DNA of 33,385 nucleotides, taken from Actinomycetes bacterium (GTDB lineage Bacteria > Actinomycetota > Acidimicrobiia > Acidimicrobiales > Palsa-688). Positions 24,901 through 33,385 of this stretch are shown here, in pieces (within the stretch, counting starts at the first letter, position 1; each line of letters starts with the position of its first letter). A program made the translations under genes and the position numbers. The notes below the pieces were generated by a model, which was not told the origin of the DNA, ran no database searches, and worked only from the letters and a program-made list of their open reading frames with translations. The stretch spans positions 1 to 33,385 of the forward strand of contig JAJZNG010000055.1 of the NCBI GenBank assembly GCA_021847945.1. The letters are read 5' to 3'.

Positions 24901-26089
24901 CGGCGTGGACGTAGTGGACATAGGCCTCTGCTCCACCGACGAGATGTACTTCGCCTCCGGTCTGATGGACGCCCCCGGAGCGATGTTCACCGCGTCTCAC
25001 AATCCGGCCCGCTACAACGGGATCAAGCTGTGCAGGTCCGGGGCGAGGCCCATCGGCGTCGAGTCCGGCCTAACCGACATCAAGGCGGAGGTCGCGTCGA
25101 TCCTCTCCGCTGGCCCCGTCGAGAGCCGCGACCCGACCACGTCTGGCACGATCGTCCGCGCCGACGTGCTGGGAGAGTACGCGGCGAAGGTGCGATCGTT
25201 CGTAGACCGCGAGGCTCTACGGCCTCTGAAAGTCGTGGCTGACACTGCCAACGGGATGGGCGGTCTGGTAGTGCCCGCGGTTTTCGAGGGGCTGCCGATG
25301 CGACTGGAAATCCTCTACGGCGAGCTCGACGGTAACTTCCCCAACCACCCGGCCGATCCGATCCAGCCAGCGAACCTCGTCGACCTCCAGGCGCGTATCC
25401 GCTCCAGCGGCGCCGACGTCGGATTGGCCTTCGACGGTGACGCAGACCGGTGCTTTTTGGTCGACGATCAAGGAGTAGCGCTTTCGGGGTCGACCACGAC
25501 GGCTTTGGTGGCAGCAGCGATGCTCGAAAAGCATCCAGGGTCGACGATCCTCTACAACCTGATCTGCTCTAAAGCCGTACCCCAAATAATCGAAGAGCGT
25601 GGGGGGACCGCCATCCGCACAAGGGTCGGACACTCCTATATCAAGGCCGTCATGGCGGAGACGAACGCGCTGTTCGGAGGCGAACATTCGGGCCACTACT
25701 ACTTCAGGGACAACTTCAGGGCTGATTCGGGGTCGATCGCAGCGCTGGTCGTACTCGAAGTTCTAAGCAAGACTGACCGTCCGCTATCGGACCTACGACG
25801 GGATTTCGAACGCTACGCTGATTCTGGCGAGATCAACACCGAAGTGTCAGACCCTCACGGCGTGATCGAAGCTGTCGCCGAGCATTTCTCGGCCCTCTCC
25901 CAGGACCGTCTCGACGGTCTCACCGTCGAGGGGCCGGACTGGTGGATGAACGTCAGGCCATCCAACACCGAGCCGCTGCTGCGCCTCAACTTGGAGGCGG
26001 CCGACCGTCAAACCTGCGACGAACGAACTGCTCAGGTCCTAGCTGTGATTAAGGAAGTGTCCGGGAACGCCGGAAGGGAAGGAAAATAG
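21965..26089 (+). CDS. PTPS-related multi-TM protein fused to phosphomannomutase
   Basis: One uninterrupted 1374-aa frame with two halves. Residues 1 to about 807 form a membrane protein: TM segments from about 44 to 440, an exported domain to about 780, and a last TM at about 784-801. Its GDMGAHVWLPAF and GWAPDWYDGFPALTFFFPLP segments match the PTPS-related membrane family, which looks like a GT-C glycosyltransferase. A cytoplasmic acidic linker (about 808-908) contains DEPGGP repeats. Residues 909-1374 are a complete phosphomannomutase: phosphoserine loop TASHNP (Ser1011), metal loop FDGDADR (Asp1157, 1159, 1161), sugar loop GEHSGH (1239-1244) and phosphate loop RPSNTEP (1331-1337). Topology keeps the enzyme in the cytosol. 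An internal ATG at 24689 could also yield a free 466-aa enzyme. In other actinobacteria I know, manB is a separate gene. Confidence 0.85.
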   Translation: MTATDAPSDKAPPPSVYEHYIWPPDSAQPKLDKLRERFNPQAVVTFLVVASAVLFVFKELQPSQLFANTTPTGGDMGAHVWLPAFVKRALFPHLQLNGWAPDWYDGFPALTFFFPLPIWAIALASYVIPYNIAFKLVTVVGLVTLPVAAWAMGRLAKAPFPVPAALAAATLPFIFTRQFTIYGGNIASTMAGEFSFSISLTFAILFLGLVARGLDSGKHRASAAVVLACCGLCHVLPLIFAAIGAVVLVVMSLVSTRDWNRLLRWALPTGVVAFLLLAFWSLPFYWDLPYSTNMGYQNLTNYVASLFPGKDLWLIVLAALGLGFSVLRLNRLGLFWGIMAAVSALVFRFSPQNRLWNARALPFWFLCLYLLAGLAFAEGGMLAVEAVRNRRANSAAGESRSSGAVLEGARLKSGAKGPGGLGALCVAVVVALASFGWVLYPLHDLPFGHTTSSGAYDWLGITSTDSSFIPDWVYWNYSGYQNPGKSRRNEYFALVAEMAKIGHEYGCGQAMWQYEPELNDMGTPDALMLLPYWTNGCIGSEEGLYYESSATTPFHFLNAAELSVQPANPVRGLDYPASPDVSEGIDHLIMNGDRYFMAETPTIEAAANADPKLKLIATVGPYPVTYTSGSTSTVKQRTWDIYEILGSALVTPLQNQPVVMTGVDTRNPALWLNAAESWYLDPSRWEVYETASGPPTWARVSPTQTHVPAKTLPPVSVTDVVQGTQTISFNVNRTGVPVLVHESYFPNWHVSGAKGVYRVTPNLMVVVPTAAHVTLSYTKTAVDWLGEILTLIGFGALIVVWRVGPVAYRTGRKRRWRPDAAGPRLSPSPDATAPPSSAVADRDEPGGLDEPGGPDEAGGPDEPGGPDEPGEAEGEPREAEREVSAPTLEERAALSPNGTSTPTKVASEMTAQESSRLDDIFKAYDIRGVFPAQINADLAEALGTAFAHFAGSTRIVVGMDMRPSGPELVKAFSRGVTAAGVDVVDIGLCSTDEMYFASGLMDAPGAMFTASHNPARYNGIKLCRSGARPIGVESGLTDIKAEVASILSAGPVESRDPTTSGTIVRADVLGEYAAKVRSFVDREALRPLKVVADTANGMGGLVVPAVFEGLPMRLEILYGELDGNFPNHPADPIQPANLVDLQARIRSSGADVGLAFDGDADRCFLVDDQGVALSGSTTTALVAAAMLEKHPGSTILYNLICSKAVPQIIEERGGTAIRTRVGHSYIKAVMAETNALFGGEHSGHYYFRDNFRADSGSIAALVVLEVLSKTDRPLSDLRRDFERYADSGEINTEVSDPHGVIEAVAEHFSALSQDRLDGLTVEGPDWWMNVRPSNTEPLLRLNLEAADRQTCDERTAQVLAVIKEVSGNAGREGK
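24491..24580 (+). repeat. 18-bp in-frame tandem repeat encoding the fusion linker
   Basis: Four near-identical units of GACGARCCTGGTGGCCYA type (24491-24508, 24509-24526, 24527-24544, 24545-24562) and a partial fifth to 24580 encode DEPGGP-like hexapeptides at residues 843-872. The period is a multiple of three, so copy-number changes would lengthen or shorten the linker without breaking the frame. Confidence 0.92.
24673..24678 (+). promoter_or_regulatory. Possible internal -10 element before the phosphomannomutase part
   Basis: TAAGGT ends 10 nt before the in-frame ATG at 24689, where the phosphomannomutase domain begins. The AAGG inside it could instead act as a weak Shine-Dalgarno. Either would allow a stand-alone enzyme (24689-26089) to be made as well as the fusion. 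Confidence 0.35.
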
Positions 26090-26093
26090 CCCC

Positions 26094-26336
26094 ATGACGC
26101 TTGACCCGAGGCTGCTGGAGATACTTGCTTGTCCCAAGGACAAGGGACCCCTGTTGTACTTCGCCGACGAAGAGACCTTGTACAACCCGCGGCTGGGGAT
26201 GCTCTACAAGATCAAAGACGGCATACCTGTAATGCTCATAGACGAAGCAGAACTTGTCGACGACGCGGAAGCGGCCCGCTTGGAGTCCAAGGCGGCTTCC
26301 GAGGGCATCTCCCCGAACTGGCAGGCCACCAGTTGA
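26094..26336 (+). CDS. Trm112-like small protein
   Basis: An 80-aa member of the Trm112/YcaR-like family, beginning MTLDPRLLEILACPKDKGPL and containing the diagnostic YKIKDGIPVMLIDEA. In eukaryotes and archaea Trm112 activates methyltransferases; the role of the short bacterial forms is unsettled. This copy keeps only one cysteine (Cys13). The second cysteine of the usual CPxC and the later pair are absent, so it probably does not bind zinc. It starts 4 bases after the phosphomannomutase stop, with GGAAGG-type purine runs just upstream, and its stop overlaps the next gene's TTG start. The manB-Trm112 pairing recurs in actinobacteria. Confidence 0.85.
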   Translation: MTLDPRLLEILACPKDKGPLLYFADEETLYNPRLGMLYKIKDGIPVMLIDEAELVDDAEAARLESKAASEGISPNWQATS

Positions 26337-27385
26337 GCGTCCCGGCAGGCGCCGTCGACACCGTCGGCATGTTCGCGTTAGCGGCGGCTTTCCCCGAGCA
26401 GATCGCCGACGCCGTGACGCGGGCCGCGCGGGAAGTTGAACAGCTGGAGCCGTTCGAGCCAGATGCCGTGCTGATCGCCGGCATGGGCGGGAGCGGGATC
26501 ACCGGCGATATCGTCGTGGCCGCAACCTCTCCGTTGATGTCTGTACCAGTCGTCGTCTGCAAGTCGTATGAATGCCCGGCTTTCGTCGGCCCCGAAACGT
26601 TGGTGATCGCGGTGTCGGCGTCGGGGAACACAGAAGAGACACTGCAGGTGGCCACCGACGCCCTTGACGCCGGAGGCCGACTAGTCGCAGTGACCGGAGA
26701 AGGTCAGCTCGCGCAGCTGGCCCGTTCTGCGGGGGCCGCGGTCTTCTCGGTGCCCGTCGACATTCCCCAACCACGTGCAGCTCTTGGAGCCATGCTCGTG
26801 CCAGCCCTGGTCGCCTTGGAGCGTCTCGGCCTCTACCGGGGCGGTGCAACGTGGATCGACCTGGCGGTCGAGCAGCTCCGCAGGCGGCGCGACGAGATCG
26901 AAACCGGCGCTCAGAGCAGTCTTCCCGCGTTGATCGCCAGGAAGGTGGGGCGTACCATACCCCTGATCCACGGCGGCGGCCTGGTCGGAGCGGCAGCAGC
27001 GCAGAGGTGGAAGACCCAGGTGAACGAGAACGCCAAGACCGCCGCCTGGTGGGCTGCGCAACCGGAGCTCTGCCACAATGAGATCTGCGGCTGGGGCCAG
27101 AACGGCGACGTCACCCGCCAGCTGATAACTGCGATAGCCCTGCGTCACGACGGGGAGCACCCTCAGATAGGTCGGCGTTTCGACCTTGTCGGCGAGATCA
27201 TGGGCGAGGTCGTCGCGGACGTGGTGCACGTGGCCGCCGAAGGGGAAGGGGACCTTGCGCAGCTTCTGGACCTGATCCTGGTAGGCGACTACATGTCGCT
27301 TTGGCTCGCTGCCGAGATCGGCGTCGACCCGGGGCCGGTGCCGGTATTGGGCCAGCTCAAAGAGGCCCTGGCCGGGGTCGCCTAG
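26333..27385 (+). CDS. Bifunctional phosphoglucose/phosphomannose isomerase
   Basis: SIS-fold isomerase, 350 aa, of the bifunctional PGI/PMI family first studied in Pyrobaculum and other archaea. It interconverts glucose-6-P, fructose-6-P and mannose-6-P. The sugar-phosphate loop is GMGGSG at residues 50-55, and SGNTEET at 97-103 binds phosphate. Glu232 in NENAK and His248 in CHNE are the catalytic candidates, spaced 16 residues apart as in the archaeal enzyme. The frame is open from 26129, but the segment upstream of 26333 is antiparallel to nothing known and overlaps the Trm112 gene. TTG 26333, overlapping that gene's TGA as TTGA, gives the family N-terminus. It supplies mannose-6-P to the phosphomannomutase two genes upstream, like Rv3256c beside manB in M. 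tuberculosis. Confidence 0.88.
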   Translation: MSVPAGAVDTVGMFALAAAFPEQIADAVTRAAREVEQLEPFEPDAVLIAGMGGSGITGDIVVAATSPLMSVPVVVCKSYECPAFVGPETLVIAVSASGNTEETLQVATDALDAGGRLVAVTGEGQLAQLARSAGAAVFSVPVDIPQPRAALGAMLVPALVALERLGLYRGGATWIDLAVEQLRRRRDEIETGAQSSLPALIARKVGRTIPLIHGGGLVGAAAAQRWKTQVNENAKTAAWWAAQPELCHNEICGWGQNGDVTRQLITAIALRHDGEHPQIGRRFDLVGEIMGEVVADVVHVAAEGEGDLAQLLDLILVGDYMSLWLAAEIGVDPGPVPVLGQLKEALAGVA

Positions 27386-27427
27386 CAAGCCGCCCGATCC
27401 TTGGAGTCACTGCCTGCAGCGGAAAGC

Positions 27428-27433
27428 TACACT
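27428..27433 (+). promoter_or_regulatory. Possible -10 element for a non-coding transcript
   Basis: TACACT lies about 20 nt upstream of the first hairpin of the candidate structured RNA. No clear -35 is visible. Confidence 0.25.
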
Positions 27434-27439
27434 TAGGTC

Positions 27440-27650
27440 GACCTCAGCGGGTCTGTGGTTGAAAGTCGATGCCAGTCGCAGGCGAAACGACCCACGTAAG
27501 GCGGCGCATCAATCCCGTTCACTCACGCGTCGCCGCAGGGTGAAACGGGAGGGTCCACCGCTGATCATGGTGCGATTTAGAGGTAAGTCCCGGTTTTCGG
27601 TAGGGGCCGCTGGGGCCCCGGGAAAGCCGGGCGGGTGTGGGGTCAAAGAC
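27440..27650 (+). ncRNA. Candidate structured RNA in convergent intergenic region
   Basis: No coding frame is convincing here, yet the plus strand can form several helices. An interrupted hairpin uses GTGG 27455-27458 with CCAC 27492-27495, GTCG 27465-27468 with CGAC 27488-27491, and GCC 27471-27473 with GGC 27481-27483, leaving purine-rich bulges. An H-type pseudoknot follows: GCGGCG (27501-27506) with CGCCGC (27531-27536), and the loop CCCGTTCACTC (27514-27524) with GGGTGAAACGGG (27538-27549, one bulged A). Then GGGGCC/GGCCCC (27603-27619) closes a 6-bp hairpin. It does not show the conserved cores of RNase P RNA, tmRNA, SRP RNA or a riboswitch I know. GC-rich DNA folds easily, so this stays a hypothesis. 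Confidence 0.35.
27603..27619 (+). terminator. GC hairpin between convergent genes
   Basis: GGGGCC and GGCCCC pair perfectly over 6 bp around a 5-nt GCTGG loop. It lies between the convergent isomerase and DUF2079 genes and could end either transcript, but no T-tract follows on either strand. Confidence 0.35.
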
Positions 27651-27651
27651 C

Positions 27652-27674
27652 AGGTCAGCCGCTGAGGTCAGCCA
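27652..27674 (-). repeat. Short tandem duplication spanning the DUF2079 stop
   Basis: On the minus strand GGCTGACCT occurs twice with a 13-base period. The second copy supplies the TGA stop of the DUF2079 gene. This is the third stop-spanning duplication in the window. Confidence 0.7.
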
Positions 27675-29166
27675 CCGGTTGCTTTCGGGGGACCCGGCGG
27701 TACACGCTGAGGCCGCCCCCGGAGGCCACGAGACGGAAATTCGAGGCGATCGACTCGAACACCGCCTCGTCGGTGCCTGTCATGACGGTCGGAACGGCCA
27801 AGTACTGCACCTTGGAAGCGAAAGGCAGGCGGGTGCCCTCCTGTTTGTAGAGGCCCCAGTACCGCGCGTAGAAAGGTGTCGGCCACTGATAGATGTACTT
27901 GCGGTGGTCAAGGTGGCTGACGTAGAAATCGCCGGCGGACACGACTGCATCGGCTGGTATCACCGACAGAGCGCGGTCCGCTGCGGTGACAGCAGCACCT
28001 GCGGGAGCAAGATGGGGGTAGGTCGGGTTGAGCGAGAACGGCGACAGTCCCCACAGGTAGCACGAGATCAGAGCCAACGACACCACCGCCAAGGATGCCA
28101 CGACACGCCTTGTCGTGCTGGCTAGGCGTGAGATTGCGAACACTGTTCCCATTGCAAGGACGGGAACGGCGTCCAGCGAGTAGTGGTAGGGGATCTGGTG
28201 CATGTAAGGGAAGTTGGATACGACGTTCTCGGCGAGGTTGAGAACTGCGATCGCTGCAATCTCCGGGGAGGCGAGGAACACCCAGCCGAACGAGGCTCCC
28301 ATCTGCCACAGGTAGTAGGGCCGGCCCCCGCTCGTCAGGTAAGCCCACAGCTTGCCTGGATGGATGAAAGGTGACTCGACGAGCCCAGCTAGGCCTCCGA
28401 AGGGAATTCTATTGCCGTAGAAGGCGGCCGTTCCCAGGAGAGCTCGGATTACCACCTCGAAGGCGAAAGCCATGTACGCTGCGGCGGCTACGGCGATCCC
28501 TGCGCCCCACGCCCTGTCCCTGCGGAAGTAGACCCACACGCCTAGCGGTACAACCAACAAGGCCGTGTCCTCTTTGACGAGCAGAGCTCCGACTACGCAG
28601 ACCAACAGAAGTCGAGGCCACCACTCCAACGCGGCGAGGATCGCAAGAGCAAGGAACGCCACCAAGAAGCATTCGGGGTGGAACTGTTCTAAGTTGCCGC
28701 GTTGAAGCGCAGGGTTGAGCAGGTAGGCGGCGGCCAGGGCGGATGGCATCCACACGCCGCCGAGCCTCCGGCGGGCCAGCACGAAGATCGGCACCGCCGC
28801 ACCTGCGAGAAGGACAGTTTGTATTACCAGCAAGGTCTGCGCCGTTGGCCACAGCCAGTAGAAGGGCACCACCAGCAGAAGCACGAACGAGGTGTGGTCG
28901 CCGAAAAGGTTGCGTCCCATGACAGTTACGAACGGTGCGTCGAAGCGGCTGAGCAGCCAGACTCCCTGGTCGAATATCCCCAAGTCGTAACCGGGAGCGC
29001 CGAAGCCGTCCTGTACCTGGACTGACAGCAGGCCGAAACGGGCCACGTACAAGGCCAGCATCCCTGCTAGGGGGAGGTACCCGGCCAGCGTCTTCGGGGA
29101 GATCCTCCGCCGCCGGGCAGATATCCCCCGGCGTTGAAAACTGACGTCACGGGCGAACACATTCAA
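27655..29166 (-). CDS. DUF2079 family multi-TM membrane protein
   Basis: A polytopic membrane protein of 503 aa with about 10-12 hydrophobic segments. It carries the DUF2079 hallmarks: YDLGIFDQGVWLL near the N-terminus, FGDHTSF, and RGNLEQFHPECFLV after the third or fourth helix. The early Asp and the His-Pro resemble the loop residues of GT-C glycosyltransferases that use polyprenyl-phosphate sugars. A soluble exported part of about 110 residues closes the protein. The start is TTG 29166, which lies 8 nt behind a TAGCAT; GTG 29160 is also possible. It diverges from secA with about 48 nt between starts. The function is not established; envelope glycosylation is inferred from fold and context. 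Confidence 0.85.
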   Translation of the reverse strand: MNVFARDVSFQRRGISARRRRISPKTLAGYLPLAGMLALYVARFGLLSVQVQDGFGAPGYDLGIFDQGVWLLSRFDAPFVTVMGRNLFGDHTSFVLLLVVPFYWLWPTAQTLLVIQTVLLAGAAVPIFVLARRRLGGVWMPSALAAAYLLNPALQRGNLEQFHPECFLVAFLALAILAALEWWPRLLLVCVVGALLVKEDTALLVVPLGVWVYFRRDRAWGAGIAVAAAAYMAFAFEVVIRALLGTAAFYGNRIPFGGLAGLVESPFIHPGKLWAYLTSGGRPYYLWQMGASFGWVFLASPEIAAIAVLNLAENVVSNFPYMHQIPYHYSLDAVPVLAMGTVFAISRLASTTRRVVASLAVVSLALISCYLWGLSPFSLNPTYPHLAPAGAAVTAADRALSVIPADAVVSAGDFYVSHLDHRKYIYQWPTPFYARYWGLYKQEGTRLPFASKVQYLAVPTVMTGTDEAVFESIASNFRLVASGGGLSVYRRVPRKQPVADLSG

Positions 29167-29174
29167 CGCTACCG

Positions 29175-29180
29175 ATGCTA
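29175..29180 (-). promoter_or_regulatory. Putative -10 element, leaderless arrangement, DUF2079 gene
   Basis: TAGCAT on the minus strand ends 8 nt before TTG 29166. Confidence 0.4.
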
Positions 29181-29199
29181 CGTCGTCACATGAGATCGG

Positions 29200-29205
29200 T
29201 AGGAT
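29200..29205 (+). promoter_or_regulatory. Putative -10 element, leaderless arrangement, secA
   Basis: TAGGAT ends 9 nt before the secA ATG at 29215. No Shine-Dalgarno is present in the gap. Confidence 0.5.
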
Positions 29206-29214
29206 AGTGCGGCC

Positions 29215-31986
<2,772 letters not shown>

Positions 31987-31998
31987 AAGTTACTTACG

Positions 31999-33120
31999 AT
32001 GCGGGACTTCACAGCTGAGATCGGCGCGCTCGCGGCGCGTCTCGAAGAGGCCGGCCGCTACCTTCGCGTGGATGACCTGAGGACACGACTTCCGCGTCTC
32101 GAGGCCGAGCTCGGCCGCCCCGACCTGTGGGACGACCAGGAACTGGCGCAGCGAACCACGCGCGACTACAACCAGGTCAAGAGCGACGTCGACCTGCTAG
32201 ACCGTCTAGGCGCTGCGCTGTCGGATCTGAGCACCCTCTTCGAGTTGGGGGTCGAGGAGGGCGACGACTCGGTCGAGTCGGAGATCACAGCCGGTATAGC
32301 CCGCCTGGGCGACGAGCTGGACCGGCTTGACCTCCGATCCCTTTTCACAGGGGAGCACGACGAAAGCGACGCCGTGTGCGAAGTTCACGCGAAAGATGGC
32401 GGTACCGACGCCCAAGACTGGGCCGCGATGCTGGTGCGCATGTACAGCCGCTGGGCTGAGAGGCGCGGCTTCGACCTGGAGATCGAAGAGGTCAGCGAGG
32501 GCCAGGAGGCAGGTATCCTCTCGGCGAGCTTCATCGTCCGGGGTCGCTATGCCAACGGGCTGCTCGCCTCGGAGCGAGGAGTTCACCGTCTCGTTCGGAT
32601 CTCGCCGTTCGACTCGAACGCGAGACGTCAGACCAGCTTTGCTGCTGTCAGCGTCGTCCCGTTCTTCGAGGACCTCTCCGGCGAGGTGGAAATAGACGAC
32701 AAGGATCTGCGTATCGACACCTACCGTTCGTCGGGGGCGGGAGGACAGCACGTCAACGTGACGGACTCGGCGGTGCGGATCACTCACCTGCCGACCGGGA
32801 CGGTCGTAGCCGTGCAGAACGAACGTTCCCAGTTCCAAAACAAGGCCAAGGCGATGCAGATCCTCGCCTCGAAGCTCGCCGAGCTCGCACGCCAAGCGCG
32901 CCTGTCCGAGATGTCAGAGCTTGCAGGCCCGAAAGCCCTGGTCGGGTGGGGAGCGCAGATACGCTCCTACGTGCTCGCCCCCTACCAGCAGGTAAAAGAC
33001 CTCCGAAGCGGCTACGAGACGGGCAACGTGTCGGCGGTGCTCGACGGTGACCTGGACCAGTTCATGGAGGCTTACCTGAGGTGGCGGAGGGCGGGTCTGA
33101 CGGAGGCAGGCGACGACTGA
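31999..33120 (+). CDS. prfB: Peptide chain release factor 2
   Basis: RF2 recognises UGA and UAA stops and triggers peptide release on the ribosome. The 373-aa product has the RF2-specific anticodon-like SPF at residues 202-204 and the catalytic GGQ at 248-250 in [16 protein letters not shown]. The coiled N-terminal domain is complete. The frame is continuous from ATG to stop. The autoregulatory +1 frameshift (CUU UGA) found near codon 26 in many bacterial prfB genes is absent, so expression is not controlled that way. It lies 12 bases after secA and is followed by ftsE, a common actinobacterial order. Confidence 0.97.
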   Translation: MRDFTAEIGALAARLEEAGRYLRVDDLRTRLPRLEAELGRPDLWDDQELAQRTTRDYNQVKSDVDLLDRLGAALSDLSTLFELGVEEGDDSVESEITAGIARLGDELDRLDLRSLFTGEHDESDAVCEVHAKDGGTDAQDWAAMLVRMYSRWAERRGFDLEIEEVSEGQEAGILSASFIVRGRYANGLLASERGVHRLVRISPFDSNARRQTSFAAVSVVPFFEDLSGEVEIDDKDLRIDTYRSSGAGGQHVNVTDSAVRITHLPTGTVVAVQNERSQFQNKAKAMQILASKLAELARQARLSEMSELAGPKALVGWGAQIRSYVLAPYQQVKDLRSGYETGNVSAVLDGDLDQFMEAYLRWRRAGLTEAGDD

Positions 33121-33268
33121 CCCGGCGAGGTGCCGAGCGTGGAGCTCTGCCGGTCGCGCTACCCTTAGGTGCCCGAAAGGTTAAGATAGGAGAAATACGA
33201 GAAGCGGGAAGCCGCAGCTCCTTACGCTTCGCCCCGGCCGAGCCGATGCCGATGTCTCCGATGACCTC
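33121..33268 (+). other. prfB-ftsE intergenic region with possible promoter
   Basis: About 148 nt without a convincing gene. TAAGAT (33182-33187) and TACCCT (33160-33165) are possible -10 elements, which would give ftsE a leader of roughly 70-100 nt, unlike the leaderless layout seen elsewhere. No Shine-Dalgarno is obvious before the ftsE ATG. Confidence 0.3.
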
Positions 33269-33385
33269 ATGATCAAGTTCGTCAACGTCACCAAAGCCTA
33301 CAAAGGCACTACTGTCGCTCTTCGAAACCTCGACGTGGACATCGACAAGGGAGAGTTCGTCTTTCTCGTCGGGGCGTCCGGATCG
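33269..33385 (+). CDS. ftsE: Cell division ATP-binding protein FtsE, N-terminal fragment
   Basis: The first 39 codons of an ABC ATPase run off the right edge. The start MIKFVNVTKAYKGTTVALRNLDVDIDKGEFVFLVGASGS matches FtsE, up to the beginning of the Walker A loop (GASGS). FtsE works with FtsX at the septum to regulate peptidoglycan hydrolases. The position directly after prfB is the standard actinobacterial arrangement, and ftsX would be expected next. The ATG at 33269 fits the family N-terminus. Confidence 0.9.
   Translation, partial: MIKFVNVTKAYKGTTVALRNLDVDIDKGEFVFLVGASGS

Noticed and set aside
27421-27600. Resemblance to RNase P RNA (GGAAAG near 27421 and AGGGTGAAACGG-like near 27537)
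   Set aside because: The other conserved blocks of RNase P RNA (the downstream GGTAAGAG and ACAGAA elements in the right order) are missing, and the region is too short.
27459-27665. 68-codon basic frame in the convergent intergenic region
   Set aside because: Composition is Arg-rich as expected for GC-rich non-coding DNA, no start signal is visible, and the region is better explained as structured RNA or spacer.
31999-32100. Programmed frameshift in prfB
   Set aside because: The frame is continuous from the ATG and no in-frame UGA slippery site occurs near codon 26.
33081-33272. 63-codon frame across the prfB end and the gap before ftsE
   Set aside because: It overlaps the prfB 3' end in another frame, has no homologous feel and no start signal; it is a shadow frame.

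Overview
The window is about 33 kb of GC-rich, tightly packed bacterial chromosome from an actinobacterium. A DUF3499 gene, a DUF5719 gene, coenzyme F420 genes (cofD, cofE), an acyl-CoA carboxylase biotin subunit next to birA, and the secA-prfB-ftsE order all point to Actinomycetota. I infer a deep-branching, non-mycobacterial, non-Streptomyces lineage, perhaps Acidimicrobiia-like. No ribosomal RNA is present to confirm this. I see no phage, IS element, CRISPR array or tRNA. The genes read as core chromosome, and no gene-free stretch exceeds 300 bases.

Layout. 1-220 is the 3' end of a dihydrolipoamide dehydrogenase-like gene. 276-2874 holds a divergent pair, a biotin-carboxylase/biotin-carrier protein (-) and biotin-protein ligase birA (+). 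2945-8822 is a nucleotide-sugar and glycosyltransferase run: rmlA-like, rmlB, rmlD, a wbbL-like GT2, an unknown membrane-anchored protein and a manC-like pyrophosphorylase. 8815-11814 (-) carries cofE, cofD and a GT4 glycosyltransferase. 11909-12802 is a GDP-6-deoxymannose reductase-like SDR. 12816-13211 (-) is a small helical protein, followed by an AT-rich, palindrome-laden intergenic region. 13431-18495 pairs a very large GT2/membrane protein with a DUF5719 protein. ftsH lies at 18600-20546 (-). Then come DUF3499, a CPBP protease and a small zinc ribbon (20606-21819). 21965-27385 holds a membrane protein fused to phosphomannomutase, a Trm112-like protein and a PGI/PMI isomerase. 27655-29166 (-) is a DUF2079 membrane protein. 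The window ends with secA, prfB and the start of ftsE.

How the genes fit together. PGI/PMI (fructose-6-P to mannose-6-P), phosphomannomutase (to mannose-1-P) and the manC-like enzyme (to GDP-mannose) form a complete GDP-mannose route. RmlA, RmlB and RmlD give most of a dTDP-rhamnose route, although RmlC is not in the window. The glycosyltransferases and multi-TM proteins are probable users of these sugars in envelope glycan assembly. The gene set resembles the Mycobacterium tuberculosis Rv3256c-Rv3266c neighbourhood (manB, DUF3499, fbiA/fbiB, manC, wbbL, rmlD), but it is rearranged and has ftsH, a CPBP protease and novel genes interleaved.

Most notable points: (1) one uninterrupted 1374-codon frame joins a multi-TM PTPS-related protein to a complete phosphomannomutase through a repeat-coded linker, with a possible internal start for free phosphomannomutase; (2) a TANNNT-type -10 element sits only 6-10 nt before the start codon of about ten genes, suggesting widespread leaderless transcription; (3) the 269-nt convergent intergenic region at 27386-27654 can fold into a hairpin plus an H-type pseudoknot, a candidate structured RNA; (4) a perfect 15-bp-arm palindrome and a second inverted repeat flank a promoter at 13241-13319; (5) three separate genes carry short tandem duplications that span their stop codons.
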